NCBI RefSeq assembly: GCF_014898055.3
Contig: NW_023602073.1
Location: 23,421,784 to 23,485,783, forward strand
Reading direction: 5' to 3'
Length of the DNA: 64,000 nt
Source: Talpa occidentalis
Lineage: Eukaryota > Chordata > Mammalia > Eulipotyphla > Talpidae
Part shown: piece by piece, positions 9,368 through 20,567 of the stretch
Layout: each line of letters opens with the position of its first letter
Position numbering within the stretch: position 1 is the stretch's first letter
The notes under the pieces: generated by a model
What the model was told of the DNA's origin: nothing
Database searches by the model: none
Seen by the model: only the letters and a program-made list of their open reading frames with translations
Program-made: the position numbers and the translations under genes

Positions 9368-10059
9368 GTCAGACAAGTATTTTCTGGGGCATCTGGATTT
9401 ATGTCTGTGTGGCTGGTATATGTCTGGATAATTCTTTTAAGAAACTCTGATGGATCCTCGTTAGCTCTCTGTTCAACCTGTAAGATTTTGTTGAAATTTC
9501 TTTGTTTGGGGATTCCCTGCTGCAGTCGTATCAGTAAACATTTTTTATAGAACTCTAACATTTCCAGTCCCCCATAGTTGGGGTCCCAGTTGGGATCTAC
9601 CACTGGGACAGCCTCCTCTGATTCTGGGGATTCTCCATCCTGTTGGTGGAGATGGTCAGCCTCCTCCCTGGCTTTCCTGAAAACCATCCTCTGCTTGTCT
9701 GAAGTCAGTAAAGTTTGTAGCATGGACCGTATATCTGCCCAGTTAGGGCGATGGGAGAGGAAGATAGAGGCAAACAAGTTCATCATCCTCTTAGGAGCCT
9801 GCCAGTATGAGGGGACAAAAGCACACACTGCAAAGCAGGGTTGGCTTGCAAACCACTCACGTATGTATACAACAGCAAAATCATGTGCCATGTTCCAGGT
9901 TTTATCAAATTGTTTACATTTATAAAACTGATGGTAATATTTAATGGAAGAAGGCTCCTGAAAGTCAAGGCTGGAAAAAAAACTGAAAGAAATCAAGCTA
10001 GGGATAAAACTGCTTAAGGTCATGGTTGAAACACACCCACAATAGATAGCTGTACGCAA
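9368..10059 (-). pseudogene. ERV gag: capsid region
   Basis: The open frame begins at 10059. It includes a tryptophan-containing N-terminal capsid segment, then the acidic linker (DPNWDPNYGGLEML) and the major-homology-like region with EDPSEFLKRI, as in gammaretroviral capsid. The frame then runs into the nested LTR at 9367. The region after the LTR resumes the expected gag sequence (SAPDIRK at about 8890), so the LTR interrupts gag with little loss. Confidence 0.8.
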
Positions 10060-10181
10060 GGAAAAAAAAAATTTTCAAGACCTGAGACAAAGATTTTCAC
10101 TAGTGTCTTGCAGACCTAGTGCACATACGGTGATCAATGCGAGGAAAGCTACTTGGTGCTGGGCAACCACCCGTGTAACTT

Positions 10182-10192
10182 GTTGGGCGCCA
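10182..10192 (-). other. Primer-binding site core, tRNA-Lys-like
   Basis: The minus strand reads TGGCGCCCAAC immediately inside the LTR, matching the first 11 nt of the tRNA-Lys primer-binding site. The next bases diverge (AAGTTACAC). Lys priming is common in beta- and lentiviruses and less usual for gammaretroviruses, which mostly use Pro. Confidence 0.6.
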
Positions 10193-10195
10193 ATC

Positions 10196-11013
10196 TGTTA
10201 CAGGGAAGCCCCGATATAAAACAGGTTACCTGACTGTGGGTCCTCACCTGCATGCTTAAAAGGGACTTATTAATACTCAACTGCACGCACACACAAAAGA
10301 TTAGTGAAGGGTTTATTTACAAGAGAAGGGGAAGTGTAAAATGAATACCTCAGAGAGAAAGAGAGGGAGATAGGGCCTCCCCGGTGGCACAGCGGTAGAG
10401 CGCTGGGTTGCGAAGCTGCCCGCGGCCTCTTCAGCGCCGGTTCGATCCCCGGCTGCTCCCCGGCCACCAGAGGAGGGTCCCACATGGCGCGCAGACCTCT
10501 CCTGCCGCCCGCTGCTCCCCTCAGCAGTGTGCTTCGGTCCCTCTGCCTGCTCTGCTCCCCGCTCTGGCTCTGGTGAATTCTCTCACCCTCCCGTGCTCTG
10601 ACTGTACCCAGTGCATGTATAAACAAAAACAAACAAATAAATAAATAAATAAAAACATGCCTCTAAAAAATAAAAGTTAAAAAAAAAGTATACTGTTAAA
10701 AGAAAGAGAGGGAGATAAAGTTGTGAATTTGTCCTACTCGTTCTGTGGACCTGGAATCCCAACTGCATGCTGAGAGCTGGTGAAAAGCCAAGAGTAAAGT
10801 TGTGAAGCCAAGAGGCAAGAGGACCCCAAAGACCCACATGTCTGGTTTTATACCCAACCTGGCTGCTTAACTACACCCTCAGTTTCCAGGCACCCTCCCT
10901 TTGGTGATCTTGGGATTTGTAGTTCCAAGTGTCTTGACACCTTTGGTCTAGAGTGGGGGTGGAGTCCTCAAAACCTGTGTGGAGTTTTCTCAGGACATCC
11001 TTTCCCCCTAACA
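10196..11013 (-). repeat. 5' LTR of the gammaretrovirus-like ERV (SINE inside)
   Basis: Bounded TGTTA...TAACA on the plus strand. Without the SINE at 10373-10717 it is about 470 bp and aligns over its whole length with the nested LTR at 8907-9367. Shared blocks include TGACTGTGGGTCCTCACC, GGACTTATTAAT, GACCTGGAATCCC and CAGGACATCCTTTCCCCCTA. It ends 3 nt before the primer-binding site. Confidence 0.85.
10373..10700 (+). mobile_element. SINE inside the ERV 5' LTR
   Basis: Nearly consensus, young-looking copy with GTGGCACAGCGG (box A region) and GGTTCGATCCC (box B). It ends in (AAAT)n-rich tail and is flanked by exact 17-bp duplications AGAAAGAGAGGGAGATA at 10356-10372 and 10701-10717. Confidence 0.95.
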
Positions 11014-12551
11014 GTTTCTCCCCTCACCTTGCACAGATGAGATACCCTAGAATAAAGCTTTTATCCTAGATCCTAGATTCAGAATTCTGGCCCTTGAGGG
11101 CCGCGTCCCCACCCCTTCTTCCTTTTTGGAGCTGGTTAGCAGTAAGCAGCTCACCCACTAGGCTGTGGGTGAGAGAACAGATACTAAACAGACTAGCTCC
11201 CCCCATCCTGGGGCCAGGAAGACCCTCTTAAAACTCCTGCCAGAGCCCAGAACTGAAGCAACTGGAAGGTAGCTGATGTCAAGTTTTGGAGTTGTTGGGT
11301 TGAGAGTGCAGGGTCCTTGGGCTCACTCTGGGAGAGTTTTCACCAGAGCTCCCCTTTCACCAGCACCAGAGAGTTCCCAGGTGAGTTTCTCCATAAGACA
11401 GAGATGTTAGTTAGATCCAAAAGGGCAGGTTTGTTATAAAAGGGACAGAGGAGTAAAAGACACTTGCACAGACACAAGAATGCAGGAAGAGCTGCCCCCA
11501 AAGGGACAGATTTGCTGAGAGAGGCCTACAGGGTTGCAGGCAGGCGGCCTTGAGGAGAGCGGCCTCTGTTGAGGGAAGTCAGTGAAGAGAAGCCCCAGCA
11601 GGTGCAGGTCCTGGTCATGAGCAGACAGGAAGGCTGCTGTCCTGAGGAGGGACAGAGAATTGGCAAAAAGAAGCACCTGCATAGTCACAGGTGGGCAGAG
11701 GATTGCTGCCCATTGCCAGGGCAGACTGCACTGATAGAGACTTCTCTGTGGGAGGGGCTCACTCCTTCATGGGGTGGTTTGTTTGTTGTTGACTTTGAAT
11801 AAACTATGTAGAATGTTAAAGGAGCCAAATTTCCACAATGAGCTCAATCTCCATATCTTCACCCTCAGGTCTGCGCTCCTGTCACCCCCTACAGCAGTCT
11901 GATACCTGCTTGGGTCTTGTGCTTCTTAATGTAGGCATTGGCGCCTAAGGATCTGGGTTACTACAGCTGGGTTAATGGCTATGCTGATCCCTCTACCCCC
12001 ACCTCCAGCTCTTGGCATTGTGCGCCAGGTTTCTGATCTTGGGGTGCCTGCTTTTTCATTTTTTTTTTTCTATCCTTATCCTCCATTATAACAGATGACC
12101 TCCGGAAAACAAATGTGTGTGTGTGATTAGATTTTTCCAGGAGGTTTTTAGCTCAGTAGATTTCCCTACCTCTTCAGACTAACCTGAATTGGCACAGTCT
12201 CCCGAGGGCCTGCATATGAAAACAAAAACATCAAGACTGAAAGAGGATAAATGGAAGTATTTTGTTATAAAGTTCTTATACTATAAAGTGATAAAATATC
12301 ATTTGAAAGTAAGGGACAAGTTAAAAATGTATACTGTAAACCCAACCACTATTATAACAAAACAGAGATAAGGCTACAAAGTAGATTAAAAAAAAAAAAC
12401 AACAAAAAGTGGTCAATTAAACAAGGAAAGAAGTAAAGATATATAACACACAAAAAAAATAGAAAACAAACAATAGGATGATAAACTTAAAAATAAACTT
12501 AAAAATAACACACTTACAGTTATTTTCCTGGGGAGACCAGGGTGAGGTCAG
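11014..12551. other. Intergenic, no gene recognised
   Basis: No long credible coding frame and no match to the serpin units. GC-moderate sequence at 11100-11800 has LTR-like character, but no ends could be fixed. The part at 12370-12520 is A-rich. Confidence 0.3.
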
Positions 12552-12622
12552 TTTCGAGACTGAAGACTTCACCAGAGACAGAGTAGAGAACAGAACAGAT
12601 GGATTTATTGAAATACACTGTT
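12552..12622 (-). repeat. SINE fragment
   Basis: Minus-oriented internal piece (CACCAGAGACAGAGT and GAAATACACTG on plus) directly preceding a plus-oriented SINE. Confidence 0.7.
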
Positions 12623-12623
12623 A

Positions 12624-12893
12624 GGGGGACCTCCCTGATGGTACAGGGGTTAAGTCTCAGCACTATGAAGGTATCTGCAGACACTACAACGTGAGTTCGA
12701 TCCCCAAGAGGTGACCCACATGGCACAACAGACCTCTCCTGACTTGCCCACTGTGCCCCTCAGCAGCGTAGTTCACTAGATCTGCCTGTTCCACTCCCCA
12801 CTGTCTCTGGTGAATCCACTCACACACCCTCTACCTCTGGCCTGTACCCCAGCTCTTATATGCATAAATAAATAAAATAAATCTTAAAAAAAA
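12624..12893 (+). mobile_element. tRNA-derived SINE
   Basis: Diverged full-length copy with box-B-like GAGTTCGATCCCC and an AATAAATAAAATAAATCTT tail. The same position in R unit B carries a SINE at 33298-33553, so the insertion may predate the unit duplication. Confidence 0.85.
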
Positions 12894-15240
12894 TCCTCAG
12901 ACTCTTACCCATGGTTCCAATCGTATCAACAAAGTGTTGCACTGATCAGTCTCTGGGATGCAAAGTCATACCTCAGTCAACCGTCTCCGGCATCCCTGTC
13001 ATACCTCATTGTCCCAGTCATTGTCCCAGGCCATCAAGGGGGCTGCTTTTGTTTAATTTGAAAGGAGCCTTATAGGGTCTGGTATTTTACATTCTGCTTG
13101 GTCATATAACTGGTTATTCAGGGCTGTTCTGGCCATTCAATCTAAGACTCACAGATAACCCCACCCAGGGGTGCCAAGAAACCACCCTAAGGGCCCTCAT
13201 TGCCCACTGTACTGGATTACACCCCCACACCCCAGATGTGATGTGCTTGATTCTTTCAGCAGATACAATGAGCCATGGAAGTTGGGACAGTGGCTGTGTT
13301 GCCCAAATTACATCCTTCCTAGCATTGGGTATCGCCATGAGTCCCCCCTCTGGCAGGGGAGCCAGTGTAATCAACGGTGAATGCTCCTCATTCCCCGGGT
13401 GATTATCCCGGCTACTGGTTTCTCAGCACTCTCAGGACATGCTGATACCACGTTACCCAAGTCAGTGTGTCTCAAGGGCGACCTGGCACCGTGGTGACCC
13501 GCCATCCCACCTGGAGGCAGCAGAGGGTGTGCTTCTATGCACCCACCTGCTGTGACTCCTGGGGAGCTCACAGCCAGGGCTCCCCCCTGAATAGGATACC
13601 CACTTCCCAATGCCAGGAGAGGACAGGAGCCAAGGACAGCAGGGACCAGCTCAGAGTCTTGCAGGTGAACCCCTTGTCCACACCAGGGTTGATCTGTGAC
13701 CGTCCACCACTCTGTGTCCACACCCAAGACTAAAGAGCCAAGTGCCAGTGAAAAGGGCTGACCAGCCAGGCCTCCATGGAGCAGTGGCCACTGGGGAGGC
13801 CTCCTTCCTGTTCCAGCCACACGCTGTTGCTGGCAGGCTGGGGAGGAACTGCGGGGACCTTCCCCTTCCCCACTCTAGGGACCACCCCAGAAATAGCGTG
13901 AGTGTTAGGAAGATGTCCACTGTGGCAGGGCTCAGTAGTGCCTCATTTCCAGAAGCTGGGGACAGGGTGCTCATCTGAAGGAACAGGCCTGATTCTTAGT
14001 GTCACCATCAACCCAACAGAGTCTTTCCATGAATCATTACTTGTGTTGAGAGCACCAAGACATCATCCCCTGGGGTGGGTTCACCCCGTAGCCCCCAGGA
14101 AAGTTCTCCCCATGCAGAGGCTCCACCTGGGGGCCTTGTAGTAGGCCAGGGGACTTTCTCTATGGAGCATCTCGGGTCTCTGCATTCCCAGAGCCTGGAA
14201 CAAAACCCCCGGAAGAAGTGGTCTCCCCAACAGGTGTCTCTGCCTGACCCACAGCCTCCACAGTCACAGACACCCCCAACTCAGAGGCTGGCCCACTGGT
14301 TGGTGCCCAGAGCTGCTATTGCTTCACTCCTGGTTTTGCCTTCTCACAGGAGGCTGGTCCTGACCCCTGGGCCCACGGGAGGCCCTTCCTCAGGGTGGTT
14401 TGTACAAGGAGATGCTGTACCAGGAGGGCAATGAGTGCCCAGCCCCCAAATCCCTACAAAAGCTCTCACTCTTTTTAAGTTCTTAGGCCCTCTCCTGCCC
14501 AATCCTCTCCCAGTCCCCCTTCTTCCCCCTTCACAGTGAAGCTGGGGCTGCCCTGGCCTAGAGTGAGGGGCTTCTTTGAAAGGAAAGGCCGAAGCCAAGT
14601 CTGTGTCTCTTGTGTTACAGGGATAAACCCGGGGTCCCTGTTGATGCAGGAACAGGGACTAGGGGTTCCAGGAATTGTGTTCTTGATCTTATTGGAATTA
14701 GGTCTAAAATAGGTTCTGAGCAGGACTCTTATTGGCACAATACACCATGACAGAATGTGGACGATTCAGCACCTCAGGGGCCTGGAGATCTTCCTCTGTG
14801 ATCCCCCAGATGGTGGGGCAGACAGATCAGTACTTTGCATGTGAATTTATCCAATTTCCCTCCTAAGGAATGTGCTTTTGGGTCAGACCTGAGAACTCTT
14901 CACCTAGTGCTGGTCCTGACGATGTTCCCTTTGGGTTACTCTGAGAGTTTAGGGATCTACATCCTTCATGTAAACCCATGATCCACTTGCAGTTCCCCTT
15001 TGTGTGAGAGGCGAGGGTGGGGCTGGGCTGGGGCTGCAGGAGCTGGCAGGGCCCTCACTGGGGAGAGGCAGCTGTACCCGGAATAACAGAATGAAGTAGG
15101 GAGACCTGGAATATAATTCCGGTCATTGGGGCCACTCATTAGCTGTCACCTCTCCCTGGGGCTTGGCCCTCAACCTTCCCTCCATGTCTCTTCTCACTCT
15201 CTCGTTGGTGTTGTAGACATGAAGTTCAATTTTATTCTCT
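12894..15240. repeat. R spacer unit A
   Basis: Homologous to R unit B (33554-37649), R unit C (42060-43405) and R unit D (62424-64000). Shared landmarks include CCCATGGTTCCAATC, ACCACCCTAAGGGCCCTCAT, GAATCATTACTT and AGAGGCTCCACCTGGG. No intact gene was found. Several short frames exist in the alignable copies but do not keep frame between copies. Confidence 0.75.
14815..15010 (-). repeat. Old L1 fragment (antisense)
   Basis: Plus strand reads like antisense mammalian L1 ORF2 region: GAATTTATCCAATTTCCC, GTGCTTTTGGGTC, then CATGATCCACTTGCAGTT. Shared with 43040-43235 and 36640-36860. Confidence 0.6.
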
Positions 15241-15389
15241 GCTACTTTCTGAAACACCCCTTTCCACAAAGTCCCCTACACATTCCCCCCTTGTTTATTA
15301 ATCTCCCAGTGCTTGTTTTATTTTGTCTGGTTGTCCACTAGTGTTTGTCTTTATCGTTGCTTTAATGCCCGCATTTTCCTGGACTCCCT

Positions 15390-15580
15390 CCATGGCTCCC
15401 TCGCTGCCTGTCATCACTCCTTGTGGTGAAACATATTCCACAGTGTGGACCCTTGACCCAGTCCCCTATGGACAGGCATTCAGGCTATTCCAGAGCCCCG
15501 CTCTTTTGTCATGGGACTGGAATAAACACTGCACAGCATAAGGCTTTTGGGCTGATAGTTTGATGATTTAAGGAGAGATG
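15390..15580 (-). repeat. Old L1 fragment (antisense, 3' region)
   Basis: Antisense of the L1 ORF2 end: ATATTCCACAGTGTGGACC, then GGACAGGCATTCAGG and GGAATAAACACTGCA match the usual order of diverged L1 3' sequence. Confidence 0.5.
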
Positions 15581-16577
15581 AACAAGAGTGGGAGTGTTGG
15601 GGCATATGATATTTCTGAAATGGATGGAGAGTGGCCTCTTTCACCTGAAGGGGGGCAGAGTGGGCCCCAAGAGAGGCCCCAGGGTCTCTGAGGCCAGAGC
15701 GCCACCCAAAAGCCCCAAAAGCCCAAAAAGGCCAAAAAAGCAAAAGCTAAAGGCCAGCGCCCGATGAGAGGATGGGTCACTGCCTGTGTGTCTCCCCACA
15801 CGCACAGTGCAAGAGACCTGAGACTCCGGGAACCACCACCGCGTGGTCGGTTGCCCACGGTTACCCACTGTACCACACTTGGCGCCGCCTCGTCCGGGTA
15901 CCAACAACAAGCAGCTCTTTGAGGCACCAGGCCCAGGGCCTCCGGGGCTCCTTTCAGGCCGCGTCAGAGACAGGCCGGAGGTCCGGCCCATGAGCGAGTC
16001 CTTCTGCTTCTCTCCCTCCTCGGAGGGCGGCCACTGGTGCTTCTTTTCCTCTTTCTTCAGAGCCTGGAACCGGCTTCTTTTCTTCAGGGGCTGGCGTCGT
16101 CTCTCCTTTTTCTTCAGGGGCTCTGGTCTGTGTCTCCTTCAGGGACCCCTATTTCCGGGGGCTCCCTTAACTCCCTCCAAGCCTGGCGTAGCTCCTCTTT
16201 CACCCCCAGTCTGACTGGACCATTTCGCACCAGCCAGCTCACATCTCACACCTGACTGGTCCAGTACAAAGGCAGTTGCTGGGCTCTGAGGAGCAGACGC
16301 CTCAGCTGACTTGTGGTTGGCAGCCGGTGAGAGGACACCCACACTCCTGCAGGCTCCCCCACTAAGCCGGCTGGTACCGGCAACATTTCTGTTTTTATTT
16401 CGTAAAGGTCAGTGCAGCCCACCTTGTGTAGTGGCCACACCAGCTTTCTTCCAGGGAATTCCTGGTTCTCCCCGTCCTCCAACACTTCTTTTGGGGGTCA
16501 TTTTAATAGGGCCTTTCTCACAGGTGTGAGCTGGTGTCTCACTGTATTTTGAACCTCAGAGAATTTAACCAATTTAC
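15581..16577. other. GC-rich segment, possible processed-pseudogene remnant
   Basis: GC- and CpG-richer than its surroundings and absent from the other R units. Several overlapping minus-strand frames (15568-15927, 15641-15991, 16139-16342, 16246-16485) follow each other with Lys/Glu/Pro-rich low-complexity content, as a frameshifted retro-copy might. I recognise no family. Confidence 0.3.
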
Positions 16578-16918
16578 CTTCAGCAATGTCCAAAAGACGA
16601 GAAATATCTAACAATCGCTATCAAAAAAACATGTCATTTGTGGCAACATGGGCGGAGCTGGAGAGCATTATGCCAGCCAAAGTAAGTCAGAAGGAAAGAG
16701 ATAAACACTTACATGTGGAATACAGAGAAACCAAACAAAAGGTCAAGAAAATATCAAAACTAGCAAGCTGACCATAGCTCTGAGGTGCAGAGCAAAGGAA
16801 GGGGTGGGGAGGAGGGGCCTTGAACAAAGGTCATAGGAAGATAGTTCATGGGAGATATGGTGGTGGGAGAACATGGGACTACAAAGATGGAAGAGAAATA
16901 TATTAATAAAAAAAATTT
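16578..16918 (+). mobile_element. L1 3'-end fragment
   Basis: Begins inside the ORF2 C-terminus (ATGGGCGGAGCTGGAGAGCAT matches the FAA-MALEG region in diverged form). It continues through a G-rich 3' UTR to ATATTAATAAAAAAAATTTA. It is older than the 52.7-kb L1 and similar to the end of the L1 at 22985-24090. Confidence 0.75.
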
Positions 16919-16924
16919 AGTGGC

Positions 16925-17310
16925 CTGAAAACTAGTCCTAAGGCACATAACTCTTTAGGGCAAAGATCAAGATAAGGTTATCTTTGCTAAATGGAGGCTT
17001 AGTCGGGATTCTCTCCTCTATTTCAACTGATTGTCTGCTTTTAAGGCTTCCTGCAACTCCCAGAGTGTCTATGATGACGTCTAAAGTTCTATTCACTGGA
17101 CCACAGTGTGTTCATGTTTCCCTGCCCAGATGACAGCTTTGTCAAGAATCTACACATCTGGGAGATCTGTTTTAACTTCATGCTTTCAAAAACAGTCCTG
17201 CAGCTTTACAATGCAAAGAGAAGAAATACCACACCTGTGGCATGGATTTTGATGTCAAGACCAGACAGAGTTGCACTTACAAAGGAGATTAAAGATGTGG
17301 TTTTGGAAAA
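16925..17310 (-). pseudogene. Serpin copy A: 3' flank of a lost SERPINB1-like gene
   Basis: Aligns with the sequence just downstream of serpin B (24100-24450) and serpin C (43415-43625). Shared words include AGAGTGTCTATGATGAC, TTCATGTTTCCCTGC and GTTGCACTTACAAAGGA. It stops where the gene's poly(A) site and last exon should start, and L1 sequence follows. No exon of this copy survives. Confidence 0.75.
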
Positions 17311-18010
17311 GCTGTGTGGAACTGATAAAGGACCAACCTCACAGTCAGAAGTGAGCTGAAATCCTGCACAAGCCAGGACTGACCACTGGCAGCTGGTTGG
17401 AGCCCAGAGGGGGATCCAGCCTCCACTGGGGCAGACAGGGAGCACAGGAAGTGCCTCTAGACTCACCGTATTTAAAGACAAGGAGCTCTGCCTCCAGACC
17501 TCACCAAAGCTGTGTGGAACTGAGAAAGGGCAGACTCCACAGTCAGAGGTGAGCTGAAATCCCACACAAACCAGGCCCGCTACTGGCTGCCACTTGGAAC
17601 CGAGAGGAGGATCCAGGGAATGGGAACCCAGAGGGCAATCCAGCCACTGCAGTGGCTGACCAAGGGCACAGGGAAGTGCCCTCCCACTAGCGCTATATCT
17701 AAGACAGGGAGCTATGCGTCTGGACCTCACCAAAACTGTGTGGAACTGAGAAAGGGCTGTCCCTACAGTCAGAGGTAAGCTGAACACCCGCACAAACCAG
17801 GCCCTGCAACTGGCTGCCTCTTGGAGCCCAGAAGGTCATCCAGCCACCACCAGGGCAGTGAGAGGGAGCAGGGAAGTGCCTCCCAGACAAACTATCCTTA
17901 AGACTGGGAGCTTTGAGTCTGGACCCCACCAAAATTGTGTGGAACTGAGAAGGGGCTGTCCCCACAGTCAGAGGAGAGCCAAAAAGCATGCACAACCAGG
18001 CCCAACGTCT
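17311..18010 (+). repeat. L1 5' UTR tandem monomers (about 200 bp)
   Basis: The word GTGTGGAACTGA recurs at 17313, 17511, 17737 and 17936, spacings of 198, 226 and 199 bp. Each unit carries CACAGTCAGAGGTGAGCTGA-like and CCAGCCACC-like blocks. They lie directly upstream of ORF1, as promoter monomers do. Confidence 0.8.
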
Positions 18011-18257
18011 GGCCTTGAGTCGGAACTCAGATGGGGATACAGTGATTAGGTGCCCAGGGGTGATCCAGCCACCACCAGGGCAGTCTGAGGGACCTCAAGA
18101 CCCACCTCTGCTATTAAATAAAAACAGAGGGAGTGAATTTCCAGGAACAGTGCCCATCAACATATCCATAGTACCACGCCCTACTGGAATTCTGGCATAA
18201 CAGTATTGGACTTGATTGGGTCACCAGTTTCTGACATCCCAGAAGGAGCACACCAAA

Positions 18258-18570
18258 GAGATGCCAGCTAGTACCAACGACAGAGTGTCCCAACAAATAG
18301 GACAAATTAGAAAACAAGCAGCAGGGAGAAGAAAAACTACAAGTACGAAACAAGTCCTCAGGGAAAAGACACACCACAAAAAGAAATTCACCCACCAGAA
18401 TGCAACAACAGTGATTTGGAAGAACTTCTGAGCCTTCCAGGTAGAGAATTTAAAATTGCCATGATTAAAAAACTGAGAGAAGTCATAAAGGAAAACAATG
18501 ATAAGGAGAAAATAATCAGTGATCAGAAGAATGAAATTGAGTCCCTAAAGAGGAAAGTGAAAGAAATGCA
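18258..18570 (+). pseudogene. L1 ORF1 N-terminal fragment
   Basis: Encodes the ORF1p N-terminal tail and the start of the coiled coil, including LEELLSL, REFKIAMIKKLREV and KENND. It is shared with 54043-54350 in the full-length L1. One frameshift splits it near 18415, and it ends at the SINE head. Confidence 0.8.
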
Positions 18571-18574
18571 GGAG

Positions 18575-18622
18575 GGGCTCCCTGGTGGCTCAAGGGGTTA
18601 AGATACAACCTATGAAGCTATC
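18575..18622 (+). repeat. SINE 5' head fragment fused to L1
   Basis: About 48 bp of SINE head (GGGCTCCCTGGTGGCTCAAG...CTATGAAGCTATC) sit between ORF1 and ORF2 sequence. The remainder of the SINE and about 2 kb of L1 are missing. Confidence 0.75.
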
Positions 18623-20567
18623 ATAACAAACACAGCAGAAATCAAAAGAATAATCAGAAACTACTATGAACATTTATATGCAAGCAAGTTCAACAATCTA
18701 GAAGAGATGGACAAATTCCTACAACTCTACAATCACCCACAGCTAGATAAAGAAGAAATAGAACACATAAACAGACCAAAAACATAAGCAGTGATATTGA
18801 AATGGTAATCAAAAATGTCCCCAAAAACAAAAGCCCAGGACCAGCTGGATTTACAAATGAATTCTACCAAACATTCAGAAACAAACTAGAGCCTATCCTT
18901 CACAAACTCTTTCAAAAAATTGAGAAGGAAGGTATAATAACAAATATGTTCTATGAAGCCAGCATTGCACTAGTACCAAAACCAAACAAGGACAACACAA
19001 AAAAAGAAAACTACAGGCCAATCTCTCTAATGAACACTGATGCAAAAATCCTCCATAAAATTTTAGCTATCAGAATCCAACAATGTATCCATAAATCCAT
19101 AATATAATTCACCACAACCAAGTAGGATTTATTCCTGGGACACAAGGATGGTTCAACATCCAAAAATCAATCAATGTAATCCAACACATCAACAAAAAGA
19201 AATATAAAAACCATATGATAATATCAATAGATGCTGAGAAAGCTTTTCACAAAGTACAACACCCATTTATGATAAAGGCCCTTGAAAGTCTCGGGATACA
19301 AGGAACATACCTCAACATCATAAAGGCCATATATGACAAGCCCATAGCCAGTATCATTCTCAATGGCAAAAAGCTGAAAGCATTTCCATTAAGATCTGGA
19401 ACAAGACAAGGACGTCCACTCTCACTACTGCTTTTCAATATAATACTGGAAGTCCTAGCCAGAGCAATAAGACAAGAGAAAGACATCCAAGGAATCCGAA
19501 TAGGCAAGAAAGAAGTCAAACTATCACTATTCACAGATGATATGATAATATACACAGAGAACCCAAAAAAACTCCACAGAAAAACTAATCAAACTAGTCA
19601 ATCAGCTTAGTAAAGTGGCAGGATACAAAATCAACACACAAAAATCAGTAGTCTTCCTATACACAATCAATCTGAAGAAGAAGAAATCAAAAAAACCATC
19701 CCTTTTATTATTGAAACAAAAAAAAAATCAAATACTAGGGAATAAACCTAACAAAAGCGGTAAAGGACCTATACAAAGAAAAGTATAAAACAATGTTAAA
19801 AGAAATAGAAGAAGACACAAAGAAATGGAAAGACATCCCCTGCTCATGGACTGGAAGAATTAACATTATCAAAATGGCCATCCTACTAAAAGCAATTTAC
19901 AGATCCAATGCTATTCCAATAAAAATTTCAATGACATTCTTCAAAGAAATAGAACAAATATTGATGAAATTCATATGGATCCACCGAAAACCCCAAATAG
20001 CCAAAGCTTTCCTGAAAAAAGAAAAAAAAGAAGGGAATGGAGGCATCACACGCCCAGACTTCAAACTATATTTCAAAGCCATAATAATCCAAACTGCATG
20101 GTACTGGAACAAGAACAGACATATGGACTAATGGAACTGAATAGAAAATCCAGATATAAACCCACAGATTTACAGTCAACTAATCTTTGACAAAGGAGCA
20201 AAGAATATGCACTGGAGCAAAGAAAGTTTGTTCAAAAAATGGTGCTGGGAAAACTGGGTTGCTACATGCAAAAGAATGAAGCTTGACTACTACCTCACAC
20301 CATGCACAAAAACCAACTAAAAATGGATTAAAGAACTAGACATAAGACCTGAAACCATAAAATATATAGAAGGAAATATAAGTGAAACACTACATGACAT
20401 ACACCTCAGTAACATCTTTACAGACACATCACCCAAAGCAGTGATAGTGAAGGCAAAGATAAACAGCTGGGACTACATCAAATTAAAGAGCTTCTGTACA
20501 GCAAAAGAGACAGTAACCAAAACAAAGAGACACCCCACCGACTGGGAGAAACTTTCTGCACACACAA
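18623..20567 (+). pseudogene. L1 ORF2 fragment (RT and C-terminal region)
   Basis: Reading frames at 18802-19107, 19215-19610 and 19793-20131 encode the RT domain ([24 protein letters not shown], then FTDDMIIY in place of the usual FADD). The catalytic box residue Ala is Thr here. Many frameshifts and stops are present. Confidence 0.85.

Larger units (their letters stand above)
5588..11013 (-). mobile_element. Gammaretrovirus-like ERV with nested insertions
   Basis: On the minus strand the order is LTR (11013-10196), primer-binding site, gag (to 9368), a nested LTR (9367-8907), nucleocapsid and protease (8906-8079), partial reverse transcriptase (about 8070-7412), a SINE, partial integrase (7100-6815), a class II solo LTR (6808-5770), and the integrase C-terminus (5763-5588). 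Env and the 3' LTR are absent. The single zinc knuckle, gag capsid pattern and GPY-type integrase end support a gammaretroviral relative. Confidence 0.85.
17311..20567 (+). mobile_element. L1 with tandem 5' monomers, internal deletion and truncated 3' end
   Basis: Contains four repeated promoter-like monomers (17311-18010), an ORF1 N-terminal half (about 18258-18570), a SINE head fragment, then ORF2 from the end of the endonuclease linker through RT to the C-terminal region (18623-20567). ORF2 is broken by stops and frameshifts. There is no 3' UTR or poly(A). The right junction is directly to serpin intron 2 sequence. Confidence 0.85.

Noticed and set aside
13371..14598. Several 80-150 aa frames in R unit A
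   Set aside because: The frames are not preserved in the aligned R units B and C, so coding is unlikely.
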